From positions 81,363,118-81,427,117 of the forward strand of contig NC_080172.1 in assembly GCF_950295315.1 (NCBI RefSeq): DNA of 64,000 nt, written 5' to 3'. This document shows, one piece after another, positions 21,220 to 32,391 of the stretch. Source of the stretch: Erinaceus europaeus. Taxonomy: Eukaryota; Chordata; Mammalia; Eulipotyphla; Erinaceidae. Under the pieces are notes generated by a model, which saw only the letters and a list, made by a program, of their open reading frames with translations, was not told the origin of the DNA and made no database searches. A program made the position numbers and the translations under genes. Each line of letters opens with the position of its first letter. Positions within the stretch are counted from its first letter, which is position 1.

Positions 21220-21366
21220 GTGGCCCGGGAGGTGGCGCAGTGAATAAAACATTGGATTCTCAACCATGAGTTCCTGAGTTCGGTCCCCAGCAGCACATGT
21301 ACCAGAGTGATGTCTGGTTCCTTCTCTCCGCCTATCTCTGTCATGAATAAATAAATTCTTAAAGAT
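21220..21366 (+). mobile_element. Type C SINE in L1
   Basis: GTGGCCCGGGAGGTGGCGCAG head, CCAGAGTGATGTCTGGTTC and a TGAATAAATAAATTC tail. The L1 text AGATAAACC(T/A)AAAAGAG is duplicated around it. Confidence 0.88.
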
Positions 21367-21690
21367 AAACCAAAAAGAGAAGGACAAATACTGAGTGATC
21401 TCTCTTATAGGTCCCTATTAATAAACAGGGACAGGGAAAGAGAACACAGAGTGAAATATGGGCTAAGAATGATGAATTTCATCAGAGCAAAGGACTCTGT
21501 GGAAGCTCCTAGGAAGGGGCTAGAGAGAACCCTGGAGTTCTCCTGGTACATGATAGTGTAAAACAACTTAGGTTGAGAGTGAGAATGTTCCACAGAGAAC
21601 TTTCACAGGGAGATGAGAAATTGTACCCAAGTGGCAATGACTGCATTGTAAACTATTAGCCCTTTCCTCACCCAATATAAATAATTTTAA

Positions 21691-22080
21691 AAAATACAAA
21701 TGTAAAGTAACAATTGTCTTTTGATAATCTATGCTATTATCATTGTCTTATTTGCCTTGACATAGTTGTCTTTGTATTATTATTATTATTTTGGCTTGGG
21801 ACTTGTAAAAAATTATTGGATCTATCAATGTTAACTTCAATTTTCAGTTTGTAAAATTATTATGGATTGTTTCTTTCATTTTTATTACTTTTTTTCACTT
21901 CCTCTATGCAAAGATTTTTAAGTACAAATGTTTTGGGTCTGTTTATCATTCCCTCTGTGTCAGAGGCTCCTTTCTTGAATTGCCTGCTTTATTTATCTTC
22001 TCCATGTCTCAGCCCATGTATTTTTCTCCTAGTTGCTTTCAATAGATTTAATCTGTTTTTAAATTGATTTGTTATATGAT
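21691..22080. other. AT-rich, unassigned
   Basis: Nothing coding is seen. A TTTTATTACTTTTTTTC-rich stretch around 21880 could be an old L1 minus fragment. Confidence 0.3.
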
Positions 22081-22084
22081 CTAG

Positions 22085-22690
22085 CAAATTCTACTTCTAG
22101 TTATTTGTGCAAAGAAAACAGCATACTAATTTTAAAAGATATACATGCATCCCATTGTTTACTGCAGCATTATTCTTTTTAAAAACAAATTCTTTTTAAA
22201 ACCTTATTCATTTATTAAAAAATAATGGTTTACAAGGTAGTTGTCACACGGATGGTCTCTCATCCTTCCATGATAGTTGTCTGTGCACTGATACCACCTC
22301 CAATTTGATTTTTTTTATCCACCATCATGCTCCGTGTCTCCAGTGCCTCCCAAAGAATGAATTCTTACCAACTGAAATGGCATAGATGGATCTGGAAAAC
22401 ATTTTGCAAAGTGAAAGAGATCATACAGTGAAAGGCAAACGTTTGTGATCCTCTATGTAGAAAACAAAACAACAGGCGTATATTGCACCAAAGTAAAAGA
22501 CTCTGGGAAAGGAGGGGAAGAATGGGGTGGAGAAGACTTTGGATCCTGGCACATGATGGTGGAAAAGGACCTGAACTGGGAATGAGAGTGTTCTGCAGAC
22601 ACCTATAACTGGGAAATGAGAGATTGTACACTTGTATCGACAACTATACTGTAATCCAAGAATCCTCCCCAATAAAACTATAATAAAAGA
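22085..22690 (+). mobile_element. L1 3' end, second copy
   Basis: ATCTAGCAAATTCTACTTC, GCACCAAAGTAAAAGACTC and an end at CCTCCCCAATAAAACTAT parallel the 21000-21690 L1. A stretch at 22190-22360 with ATGGTTTACAAGG appears to be a later insertion. Confidence 0.65.
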
Positions 22691-22987
22691 AAAGAAAGCC
22701 AAAAAAATCACAGATACATAGAACAGGAGTGAGGTGTGTGAAATGGAGAAAGGGGCTCATAAGTTATATGCTTCCAGTTATATATTAAATAAGTCATAGT
22801 ACTTGTAGTGTCTAACCTGGTAATTAGTTATTCATATTGGAAAGCTGCTAACAGAGTAACTCTTGAAAAGTACTCATGAGAGAAGACATTTGTCAGTAGA
22901 TATGCTGATGGATGTTAACAAAACTTACTGTGATGATCATTTAGCAGCATATAGAAATGTTGAATAATTATGTTGTACAGCTGAAAG

Positions 22988-23110
22988 TAATATGTGGGCG
23001 AGTAAAGCCACGCACTTGGATAGTTCACCGCCTTGCTATGTGCACAAGGCTCAGGCCTAGTTCCCACATCTTTCTCTGTGTTTCTCTCTGAATTAAAAGT
23101 TACCTAGGGG
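22988..23110 (+). mobile_element. Old tRNA-like SINE
   Basis: GGGCGAGTAAAGCCACGC followed by CTCAGGCCTAGTTCCCAC resembles a decayed tRNA head with B box, followed by a TCTCTGTGTTTCTC tract. Confidence 0.4.
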
Positions 23111-24944
23111 CAGTGAAATGGCACATATGTGAATATAGAGGTCATTCAAAAAATAAAATTTATTGTTCAGAGCAATTTTAAATCCTCATTCTAGGAAAGC
23201 CAATATATGTATCACCAGTGGATCTGTTTATATTGGTGATAGTTTTCTCTTACTTAAAAAAAATCTTTCTTATAGCATTTTTTTCCTAGTTTTTCTTTGA
23301 ATGCAGAACAAAATTTACACTCACAGTGAGGCTAACATGGAACTCTGAATGATGTCCTCCTCCACAGAACATTTACATTTGTTTCTGACTGCCTGATATG
23401 GGAGTGGAGAACCTTAATGAAATAGATTACCTTAGTCCACTGTAATAGGCTATTGAAAACTAGATTTCAATATGTGTGCGGGATAATCTATTTTTTTTTT
23501 ATCCTTATTCCTAGAGTATGACCCTTCTTGAGTATCAGATAAATGTGTAGCATTGTCTTCAGATGCCTCATTCTTAGCAGGTCCCAACCTGAAAATTGTC
23601 TTGCTCACACTAAAATTCTGTGAGATTTATCAGCCTTTTAGTTGGTGCTTTCTAGTTGACTTTTCAGATTCTTTGCCACAACTTACAAATAGCAAATGCT
23701 TCAAGGGGAATAGTGACACCAAATGTTAGGCTAAGCTCAATGCATTTTCTTCTGCAGGGATCCTGGTCTCTCAGGTTCAAAATGCCTTGGTTGCTCCCTA
23801 ACATTTATGAACAGGTTTTTTGTTTGTTCGTTTGTTCTTTAACCTATAAGGCTCTTTAGTTGTGGGAATAGTGGTCCAATTCAAGCTTAAATAGTCAAAT
23901 GTAATTCAGTTACTAATAGCAAAAAATAGAAGCCTAAATTACATATTTCTGAGGTGGTATAATCTCATATAACTTTGTTTCCTTTGTATTCACACACAAA
24001 AATCAACATTCTGTTTGCATCATCTTGGCCTTTCATAGAAAATGCACTTAGAGGTTCAACATAAAAGGAATCCATTGGCAAGAGTGCACTGTTAGTCTAA
24101 TGATATACCCAGGCTCCACTTGCAGTCTCTAGCAAACTCAGCACCAATTAAAAAAAAATATTTCCTCACTTTCTTATAGTTCACATGCACTAATCCTGAA
24201 TAATTGAATTTAATGTCAACATCACATCCAGAAACATTGACTACATGAAATCTAGTCATAACTTTTTCTTATACAATTTCATATGAGAAGAACATCTGTT
24301 ACTTGAAATCATGAAGTTTAAATTTGGAATGCCATTACTGCTTCTTTAACTGTGTGCTTTCTTAGATCTGTAATGACTAGGATCTAATAACCTCTCATAG
24401 TTTTATCATCATCTATACCAAATTGGATCCTGAATAATCCCTCATTTATTTAATTGTTCATTAAGTCTTGAGTGTTCACTAAGTGCATGATATTAAATAC
24501 ATTAAGGAGATTTTTGTAGAAATAAGACAGGGCTTATATCTCCAGCCTTAACTCTAGTCTCTTCCTCTTTCTATTTTTTTTTAACCCCTAAGTATTCTTC
24601 TCTCCAAGAGAATTTTTTCAGGTAGAGATGAGAGAGAGAGAGAGATTGTCAAAGAGAATACAGCATTGTAGACTCAAAGCTGGGTCACACATGTGGCAAG
24701 TGAGCTATTTTGCCAATCCATGACTTTCCTAATCCTTAGATTGCACTTTATACACTAATAAAATGATATTGCTCAGCCTACTCCACTGCACTCTCCTCAG
24801 CTTTCAATATAAAGCTCAAGTAGCATTCAAGCACCCTTTTCTCATGTCTGTTTTATTATTTCTTACTAGCACATACTGGAATAATCACTCCTCTTCTGAG
24901 TCTCTTGGTGGCTGGGTAATCACTGTATTGAAAATACAATGTTT
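23111..24944. other. 1.8 kb without recognised gene or repeat
   Basis: AT-rich, with stops in all frames. A small (GA)n run lies at about 24627. This is the longest unannotated stretch before the SNX7 exon. Confidence 0.5.
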
Positions 24945-25165
24945 TGGGGCTGGGTAGTGGCACACCTGATTAAGCACACATGTTACAGTGTGCAAGGACC
25001 CGGGTTCAAGCCCCTGGTCCCCACCTGTACAGGGGAAGCTTCATGAGTGGTGAAGCAGGGCTGCAGGTGTCTCTCTGTCTCTCTTCTCCCTCTCTATCTC
25101 CCCCTCCCCTCTAGATTTCTGCCTGTCTCTATCAAATAAATAGACAATACATTTTTTTAAAAAAT
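24945..25165 (+). mobile_element. Type A SINE
   Basis: GGGGCTGGGTAGTGGCACACC head, GGGTTCAAGCCCC B box and ATCAAATAAATAGAC tail. Confidence 0.9.
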
Positions 25166-25264
25166 AAGATACAATGGTTTGAGTCAATAGCATAAGAACA
25201 ACATTGCATCATTTTCACCTTTATATCAATGTCATCTGACTAGAGCATAATAGTCACTTTTTTT

Positions 25265-25400
25265 CTATATTGATGATTTAATATTAATTTACAAAATTTG
25301 GTACAACAGGGGTATAATTCCACACCACTCTTACCACCAGAGTTCTGAGTCCCCATTGCTGCCACCGGGAACTTCAGTAGACCTCCCAATGTCACAGATG
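25265..25400 (-). repeat. L1-3'-end-like dispersed repeat
   Basis: ATTTACAAAATTTGG and CACACCACTCTTACCACC match the 13030 and 4745 repeats. Confidence 0.55.
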
Positions 25401-25589
25401 TGGGGTGACTATATTTCTATAACTATCTGTGTATATTTATATATTTTGCTCATTTCTTCAAAGGTCCAGCTCTGTCCTCCTCTCCAAGTCAAAGTTACAC
25501 TCACTGCCACTTCCTAATGCCCTTCTTTTTTCCTTTTCTCTCTCTGGATCCTGAAGGAATTGGAGTCCAAAACTCTCTGAACTACTTTG

Positions 25590-25727
25590 TTTTTTAATAG
25601 TTTTTTTAAACAAAATTATAAGATTAGGAATATAACTCCACATCATTTCCACCACCAGAGTTTTGTGTCCCCATATTCCTCTAATCTAAACTGCAGTAGT
25701 TCTTCCAGGGTCACAGATATGGGTTGA

Positions 25728-25772
<45 letters not shown>

Positions 25773-26090
25773 ATCTATCTATATTTCTTTTGCCCATTTT
25801 TGTTCACTTCTACAGCTTTGCCTTCACTTCCTTTCTAGGTCATAGCTACACCCATTACTACTTCCAAGTGCCCTTCCTTTGTCCTCTTCTCTCTTACATA
25901 ATTGAAATATTGCCCAACTTTCTCTGATGTTTTCCAGATTCCCTTCCCTTTCAGTATGGAATTAAAATTTTCTAGTGACAATTATTTCTGGTCTTGGTGG
26001 AACTGACTTAGAGCCCTCTGGTCATCATCCCCTAACATTTCCTCCGTATGGGAGTATAGACCAAAATTCTTTTATTTCTTTTTTATGTTT
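25590..26090 (-). repeat. L1-3'-end-like dispersed repeat
   Basis: Second unit in the same orientation, with ATTCCTCT and CCACATCATTTCCACCACC. It lies within 350 bp of the previous one and contains the (TATC)n run. Confidence 0.5.
25728..25775. repeat. (CTAT)n microsatellite
   Basis: About a dozen CTAT units. Confidence 0.95.
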
Positions 26091-26124
26091 ATTTATTTAT
26101 TTATTTATTTTTATTATTTATTTT

Positions 26125-26333
26125 TTTAAATCTTTATTTATTAGATAGAGACAGCTAGAAATGGAGAGGGAAGGGGATGACAGAGGGGGAGAGAGACAGA
26201 CAGATACCTGCAGCCCTGCTTCACCACTTGTGAAGCTTTCCCCCTGCAGGTGGGGATTGGAAGCTAGAACCTGGGTCCTTGTGCTGTATGTAGCATGTGT
26301 AGTCAACCAGGTGCACCACCACCTAGCCCCTAT
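26125..26333 (-). mobile_element. Type A SINE
   Basis: Minus-strand body with GAAGCTTTCCCCCTGCAGG and head end CCACCACCTAGCCCC. Confidence 0.9.
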
Positions 26334-26339
26334 TTTTTT

Positions 26340-26455
26340 AAAAAAAATTTCAACCAGAGCTTTGCTCAGTTCGGGGGACTGAACCTGGGACTTTGGAGCC
26401 TCAGGCATGAGATTCTATTTGCATAACCATTATACTATTTAACCTTGCCCCTGGA
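26340..26455 (-). mobile_element. Type D SINE
   Basis: CAGAGCTTTGCTCAGTTC, GACTGAACCTGGGAC and TTTGCATAACCATTATAC are the reverse of the type D landmarks. Confidence 0.8.
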
Positions 26456-26802
26456 CCAAAATTCTTTTGAGAGGTGTAGAAAGAAGGGCTTCGGCTTCTG
26501 TAATTGCTTCTCTTCTGCAAATGGACTTTGGCAGGTTGATCCATACCCCTAGCCTGTTTCTATCTTTCCCTAATGAGCTAAAGCTCTGGATAGGTGAGGT
26601 TACAGGACCCATTGGCAAGGTTATCTACCCATGGAGGTCAGAATGAGAGCATACTACCATCTGCAGTTTGTTGGCTGAAAGGTAGTAAGATATATAGCAG
26701 GACAAAATGTTTAATAAATAGGAACTGAAGAGTAAGAATAGGGTGAATTTGAATAGGGACTCGGGTGTAAAGAGACTAAGATATCTGTTTTGGTATGCTC
26801 CT
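26456..26802 (-). repeat. L1-3'-end-like repeat, Vingi target
   Basis: Phrase order (GGACCAAAATTCTTTTG, GCTTCTCTTCTGC, GGCAGGTTGATCC, CATCTGCAGTTTG) parallels 13180-13315 plus 13680-14640. It supplied the insertion site of the Vingi copy. Confidence 0.5.
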
Positions 26803-27939
26803 AGGGACAAGTCTAGCAGATGGAGACTTGTCTCAAGTGGCCTCCCCCAGGGCTCTGTTCTAGCTCCTACGCTATTTAATATTTACATCAATGACATCCC
26901 AGAAACTTCTTCAAGGAAGTTCATCTACGCCGATGACATCTGCTGTGCAACTCAGGCATCCAAGTTCGACATCCTTGAGGAAACACTCACGAAAGACATG
27001 TCTCTGATATCTGATTACTGTAAAAAATGGCGACTAATCCCTAGCACTGCAAAAACGGTATCATCTGTTTTCCATCTACACCATGCCTCGGCCTCGAGTG
27101 AGCAGCTTGGCGATATGAGAATCCGGCACGAAGCCCAGCCAGTCTATCTTGGCGTTACTCTCGATCGCACTCTGTCATTTCATGAACATCTCATAAAAAC
27201 TGCAGCAAAGGTGGGCGCGAGGAATAACATCATTGCAAGACTGGCCAGCTCCTCATGGGGCGTGAGCGCTTCCACACTACGATCATCTCTGGCATTATGC
27301 TATTCCACTGCAGAATACTGTGCCCCAGTATCGTTCCGTAGCCCCCATGTCCACTTGGTCGATTCCAAATTATATTCCTCCATGAGGATAATTTCTGGAA
27401 CCATCCATTCCACCCCGGTTCCATGGCTGCCAATTCTTAGCAACATCGCCCCGCCAGATATTCGTCGGGATGCGGCATCATCTAAGTTCATTTCCCACGT
27501 CTACGCTCGACCGGACCTGCCAATATACGCGGATATCTTTGCCCACCCTGTCCAACGCTTGACGTCTCATCATCCAATCTGGTCCCCTACGCCTACACTG
27601 AACTTCTCTGTTCCAGACTCTTGGAAACAGAGTTGGCAGTCAGCTGAGGTAAAGAACAAACACCTCATCACAGACCCCTGCAAGCGTCAACCCGGCTTTG
27701 ACCTAGCACGTTATGATTGGGCCCTCCTCAATCGCTATCGAACAGGCCATGGCCGGTGCGCCGCTATGTTCCATTGCTGGGGAGCCAGAGATGACCCGAA
27801 CTGCCCCTGTGGCTACAGACAGACTATGACCCACATAGTCAACGACTGCCACCTCTCCAGATTCAAAGGAGGTCTCGAAACTTTACATCAGGCTCAACCT
27901 GACGCTGTTGACTGGCTACGGAAGAAGGGCAAACGCTAG
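26803..27939 (+). CDS. Vingi reverse transcriptase C-terminal half, open frame
   Basis: The frame is open through 379 element codons. The nearest Met (26743) lies in flanking repeat, so its first ~20 residues are not Vingi. Counting from it: LPQGS at 34-38, catalytic YADD at 62-65, and a C-terminal cluster C345, C354, C356, H364, C369 like the CPCG...H...C knuckle of Jockey/Ingi elements. Motif A and the endonuclease are lost to truncation, so it cannot be an active enzyme. Against the other copy it has a 9-nt in-frame deletion (at about 27100) and one codon fewer in the SSSLA stretch. No RNase H domain follows, as in Vingi and unlike Ingi. The open frame may simply reflect youth. Confidence 0.75.
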   Translation, partial: RDKSSRWRLVSSGLPQGSVLAPTLFNIYINDIPETSSRKFIYADDICCATQASKFDILEETLTKDMSLISDYCKKWRLIPSTAKTVSSVFHLHHASASSEQLGDMRIRHEAQPVYLGVTLDRTLSFHEHLIKTAAKVGARNNIIARLASSSWGVSASTLRSSLALCYSTAEYCAPVSFRSPHVHLVDSKLYSSMRIISGTIHSTPVPWLPILSNIAPPDIRRDAASSKFISHVYARPDLPIYADIFAHPVQRLTSHHPIWSPTPTLNFSVPDSWKQSWQSAEVKNKHLITDPCKRQPGFDLARYDWALLNRYRTGHGRCAAMFHCWGARDDPNCPCGYRQTMTHIVNDCHLSRFKGGLETLHQAQPDAVDWLRKKGKR

Positions 27940-27953
27940 AAGAAGAAGGGGCT
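26803..27953 (+). mobile_element. Vingi non-LTR retrotransposon, 5'-truncated copy
   Basis: It begins within the reverse transcriptase at GACAAGTCTAGCAG and runs through the stop to AGAAGAAGAAG. It is highly similar to the 2411-3898 copy. A short GGG/AGGG is the only candidate target duplication. Confidence 0.85.
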
Positions 27954-28124
27954 TAAAACTCATACTAGTCACTTTCTAAGTTTTTATTGAACTCATAAAC
28001 TTAACTGAATGAATCTATTAGATGATTAATATACCCAAACAGAGATACAATATAGCAAGACAGGTAATATTAGGATGGTAGAAACTAAATGTTGCAGAAC
28101 TAGAATGCAAAGAAAGAAAAATAA

Positions 28125-28322
28125 ATGGGACTGGGTGGTTAGCACCTGGCTGAGCACACACGTTACCATGTGCAAGGACCCGGGTTCTTGCCCCTGGTTC
28201 CCACCTGTGGGGGAACAGTTTTGTGAGTGGTGAAGTAGTGCTGCAGGTGTCTCTCTTTCTCTCTCCCTCTCCCTTCCCTTTCGATTTCTGTCTCTACAAA
28301 TAAAGAAAGATAATAAAAAAAT
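28125..28322 (+). mobile_element. Type A SINE
   Basis: GGGACTGGGTGGTTAGCACC head, ending CTCTACAAATAAAGAAAG. Confidence 0.88.
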
Positions 28323-28779
28323 TAAGAAGGAACAAGGAACTAGTTCTGTGTGTAGGATTTTTTTTACCTGTTACAGGTCAACTCCAAACTCATTAACTTA
28401 TACTCCATGACTAGCTCTAGAACTGTATGTTGTCAAAAGGAAAAAATAATAAATTAAAGGATATTGAAAAACAAGAAGATATGAGGCGTTTCCTTTTTGT
28501 GTTCACTTGCTGATCTTGACAAATTAGCAAAGTGTTGTCATAGCAATAACAATTGATTTTATTCCGACTTCTTTCAAGACTCTCAGAACCATCTTCAGCT
28601 GTGTCTTAGGAACCAGTGGCTGCCAGGCATGTTTCCTGCCTCTGAACTTTTAGGTTCTGATTTTCCCATTGTTTCCCTAGATTCTTTATAGTACTATTTC
28701 CTGCAAGCATCTTTCCTTGATTGTCTATGCTCTATATTTTGGTTTCTCTGCCCTCTAATGCATACAGAACTAGTTCTTT
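28323..28779. other. Unassigned
   Basis: No gene, RNA or repeat recognised. Confidence 0.5.
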
Positions 28780-29136
28780 CTGGGGCTGGGTGGTAGCACA
28801 ATGGGTTAAGCGCACATGGCACCAAGTGCAAGGACCGGTTTAGGGATCCGGGTACAATCCCAGGGCTCCCCACCTACAGGGGCGGGGGGATCACTTCACA
28901 AGCAGAGAAGCAAATCTGCAGATATCTGTACTTCTCTCTCTGTCTCTGTCTTCCCGTCCTCTCTCGATTTCTCTCTGTCCTATCCAACAACAATGGCAGC
29001 AATAGCAACAATAATAGTAACAACAACAAAGATAAATAATAAGGGCAACAAAAGGAAAAAAATGGCCTTCAGGAGCAGTGGATTCATAGTGCAGGCACCG
29101 AGCCCTAGCAATAACCCTGGAGGCAAAAAAAAAAAA
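28780..29136 (+). mobile_element. Type B SINE with extra 3' module
   Basis: GGGGCTGGGTGGTAGCACAATG head. The 3' module CTTCAGGAGCAGTGGATTC to AACCCTGGAGGC is present. CTAGTTCTTTCT occurs on both sides as target duplication. Confidence 0.9.
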
Positions 29137-29302
29137 AGCTAGTTCTTTCTGTTAAATTTCTCTGAAAAAACACTTGAGCTGAGTGAATTTTTTTAATTAG
29201 GCAGGAACTGTGACTAATATGCTCTGCTTGGATACACTCCCCCACTCCCTCCCTACAGAAAATCTTGTTTGCTTGTATTTGAGGTAATTTTTTTATAACC
29301 TT

Positions 29303-29573
29303 TTTTTTTACATTTATTTATTCCCTTTTATTGCCCTTGTTGTTTTATTGTTGTAGTTATTCTTATTGTTGTTGGATAGGACAGAGAGAAATGAGGAGGA
29401 GGGGAAGACAGAGAGAGGAAGAGAAAGATAGACTCCTGCAGACCTGCTTCACCACTTGCGAAGCGACTTTCCTGCAGGTGAGGAGCTGGGGGCTCGAACT
29501 GGGATCCTTAATGCCGGTCCTTGCGCTTTGTGCCACGTGCGCTTAACCTGCTGCGCTACCGCCCAACTCCCTT
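29303..29573 (-). mobile_element. Type B SINE
   Basis: TTATTGCCCTTGTTG tail side and CTGCGCTACCGCCCAACTCCC head side. TTGAGGTAATTTTT occurs on both sides as target duplication. Confidence 0.9.
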
Positions 29574-29831
29574 GAGGTAATTTTTAAAGGACTAAAGAAC
29601 CTTATGAAATGTAAAAAAGCAAAAATGAATTAAATAAGCTCATTTTAATCAAGCGATTGATAACTTAAAGTGACCTACTTCTAACTAAAGTCCTGTAAGA
29701 TTTCATTTGAATTCTTTGACTTAAAGAGTTTTGAGAAGTAATGACCTAATTCTAAGATAAGAACTTGGCTGGAACCATGTTAAGTGGCTATTAAAGAAAG
29801 TCCTCTAAGTGATCTTTTACATGGCTCATAT

Positions 29832-30600
29832 TGTGGGACTATGTGAAAGCTTGGTAGAGCTTAGGGGAACTCTCCCATCCTTGTGATGGAGGTCTGGAAA
29901 GACACCCCACTTATTAGACTCTCCCTTCTAGGGATGGAGTTAAGAGGGAAATGCTTTCCATGACTCAGTTTCCCCTTGTTCGTCTCTCAAAGCTTCACAA
30001 AAACCTGAATCCTCTCACAGTTCACTCCCCTGCTAGCAGACCAAACGGCAGCCTGCTTGTAAGTTCGCTCAGAGTTCACTATATTCACCCAGAGTTCACC
30101 ATCCTTTCATCCTTTGATCACATACATAAGCATACTCCATCACAAGCCTTGCCAGTACCCTGGCAGTGAGACCCGCACACCTATTTCCGTGTCTTTGATA
30201 TCTATGATTTACATAAAGCTTTGCCCTTCTCTGCTTTATCTCACCCTACTGGTTTAACCACTATGTTTTCCTTAATACCTTTAGATAATTAACATGTCTT
30301 GCATCATGGAAACTAGTTGCTTTGACCTTTTTGTATCTTATCAATTCTTGTCATTCCTACCCCTCCCCACCATAGGGGTAGCTGACCTTCAAGAAACCTG
30401 TAATTTCTGACATATTTGCAAAATGTCCTTTGTTCTGTTTGCTATAAAACCCTGTGCTTACCTCAAATAAAGTGGAAGTTCATACCTGAATTTCTCCTGG
30501 CACTTCTTTCTGTTTCACGTGGTCACAAGAACCAATGACGAGAGGGCCAGTGGCTTTCCTTGGGTTGTGAGGCCATCCACGTAACTGCCGGCCTCATGTA
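29832..30600 (+). mobile_element. Probable solo LTR, ERV1-like
   Basis: Order of TGTGGG start, TATA-like GCTATAAAACCC at about 30450, and AATAAAG at about 30466, followed by a short U5-like tail. No matching LTR or PBS is seen nearby. Boundaries are uncertain. Confidence 0.5.
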
Positions 30601-30639
30601 TTGGGTCCAGTTTGATGTTTGTTTGGGTTTTTAATTTTT

Positions 30640-30842
30640 TTATTACCTTTATTTATTTGATAGACAGACAGAAATTGAAGGGGAGAAGGTGATAGAGAGG
30701 GAGAGAGACAGAGAGACACCTGCAGCACTGCTTCACCACTCGCAAAGTTTTCCCCCTGTAGGTGGGGGCTGGGGGATCGAACCCTGGTTCTTGCACATTG
30801 TAATGTATGCACTCAACCAGGTGCGCCACATCCTGGCCCCCC
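30640..30842 (-). mobile_element. Type A SINE
   Basis: Minus-strand body with GTTTTCCCCCTGTAGG and head CCACATCCTGGCCCCCC. Confidence 0.9.
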
Positions 30843-30967
30843 ATGTTTCTTTCTTTCATAATCCCATAAAGTAACCTGTATAAATATTTTAGATTTTTTT
30901 CAAAGTAGTGCATCTTATTAAATGTGATAGATCCCATTAGAATCTCTTATGGACCCAGGCTGAGAAC

Positions 30968-31715
30968 CTCTAATGGCAAGGCCGAGAACAAGGACTGGAT
31001 CTAGGTCACCAAGCTGGGCCACCTGATCAAGGACATGAAGATCAAGTACCCGGAGGAAATCTGCCTTTGTTCCTTGCCCATTAAGGTGTCAGAGGTCACT
31101 GACTTCTTCCTGGGGCCATCCCTCATGATGAGGTTCTTAGGATTATGCCTGTGTAGAAGGAAACTTGAGCTGGGCAGCAGACCAAGTTCAAGATACTTGT
31201 GGTCATGTGGCACCATGTGAAGTTTATGGATCTTGTTCCCCCAGTATCCCCTATATACAGGGATGATGAAGAGCTTGGCGAGAATGATGGCCCCTCATAT
31301 AGCAATGGCCACCTCCTTGGAGCACTTGACACCCATACAGACATACCCATTGGATGCCCTACAAGGTCACAGGTTGCTTCTGATGAGTCCTAGTGAGCCC
31401 CATCTGTGCCCCCAAGGGTACTGACATCGTGTCAGCCCCCAACCAAAGAAACTGCTGATGATGGCTGGCATCAACGACTGCTACACCTCTGCCAGGGTCT
31501 GCACCACCACTCTGGGGAACTTTGCTAAGGTCACCTTTGATGCCATCCATGACCTGTACCTATCTTAACCCATATCTCTGCAAAGAGACAGTGTTCATCA
31601 AATATCCATATCAGGAGTTCATTGTCCACCTTGTGAAGATCTATACCAGAGTTTCGGTACAGAGGACCCAGGCTCCCGCTGTGGCCACCACATAAGTTTA
31701 TGTGGTGAAGTAGAA
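30968..31715 (+). pseudogene. RPS2P: RPS2 processed pseudogene with internal inversion
   Basis: Intronless copy of the 40S ribosomal protein S2 mRNA, starting at GKAENKDW (the glycine/arginine-rich N-terminus is missing). Forward segment 1 (about 30968-31206) reads [14 protein letters not shown] and LPIK...DFFLG. The middle (about 31207-31358) reads correctly only on the minus strand ([25 protein letters not shown]). Forward segment 2 (about 31359-31715) reads KLLMMAG, TLGNFAK, YQEF and [10 protein letters not shown] to the stop. Stops and frameshifts rule out function. Confidence 0.9.
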
Positions 31716-31744
31716 GTGATTACTTGTCCGGTAATTTTCTAGAA

Positions 31745-31990
31745 TCCAGGTGATGGTGCACGGACCAGGTCTGAGTCTCGCTCCCCACCTGCAGGGAGAA
31801 TGCATGCAAATCTGTAAGTGTCTATGTTTACCTTACCCTCTCTATCTCCCTGTCCTCTTTAATTTCTTTCTGTTCAATCAAATAAAAGAAAAGAAAAAAA
31901 AAAGAAAGTGAAGAAAAAAAAATGTCCACCATATGCAGTGGATTCCTAGTGCTGGCACCAAGCAACAGTGAATCCTGGTGGAAAAAATAT
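31745..31990 (+). mobile_element. SINE with A-rich tail and B-type 3' module
   Basis: GTGATGGTGCACGG head relic, CTCCCCACCTGCAGGG, then the module ATGCAGTGGATTCC to GAATCCTGGTGG after an A-rich stretch. Confidence 0.7.
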
Positions 31991-32139
31991 ATATATTTTC
32001 TAACATCACCACATGGCCCTTAATTGCAGACAAAGATCTGTTTGGAGGCTGAGAAGGTGTGTATCCCTGTCAGATCACAGCATGTTACCAGGGGGGCCTT
32101 CTAAATATAGGTATGACAGTCTTTCTCATAGTAGTGACT

Positions 32140-32350
32140 AATACTTATTTGATACTTACTATTGGGAAGGCATTTTATTAAGTGTTTCTCATGGATTATT
32201 TCATTCAGTTTTCACAACTATTATTAGTTCTGCTTTAGAGATGAAAAAACTAGGGCTTGGAGGTGTAAAGTAATTATCACAATTATTAAGGGGCAAAGTC
32301 AGAGCTTTATAGCAGAAATTCTGATTCCAAAGCCCACATGCTTAATGAGT
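32140..32350 (+). mobile_element. MIR element
   Basis: GGCATTTTATTAAGTG, CATTCAGTTTTCACAAC, TTTAGAGATGAAAAAACT and AAAGTCAGAGCTTTA follow the MIR consensus order. This is an ancient tRNA-derived SINE shared by all mammals. Confidence 0.75.
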
Positions 32351-32391
32351 AACAATATTATTTTTAAGTCCTCTTTATAAAAAATAATATT

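Larger units (their letters stand above)
17990..21690 (+). mobile_element. L1 ORF2 3' end and 3' UTR, heavily interrupted
   Basis: Starts in ORF2 text encoding DKGVQNIK and continues in pieces at 18330-18540, 18747-19083, 19465-19613, 20198-20228, 20990-21220 and 21366-21690. The pieces are in order and one orientation, so this was one L1 that later received SINEs and a Vingi derivative. It ends near CACCCAATATAAATAA. Confidence 0.8.

Noticed and set aside
25728..25775. Tetranucleotide run as a functional element
   Set aside because: An ordinary microsatellite. The same holds for the AT, GA, TG and CT runs listed.
31123..31350. Minus-strand ORF at 31123-31350 as an independent gene
   Set aside because: Part of it is the inverted middle of the RPS2 pseudogene and the rest is antisense to it.
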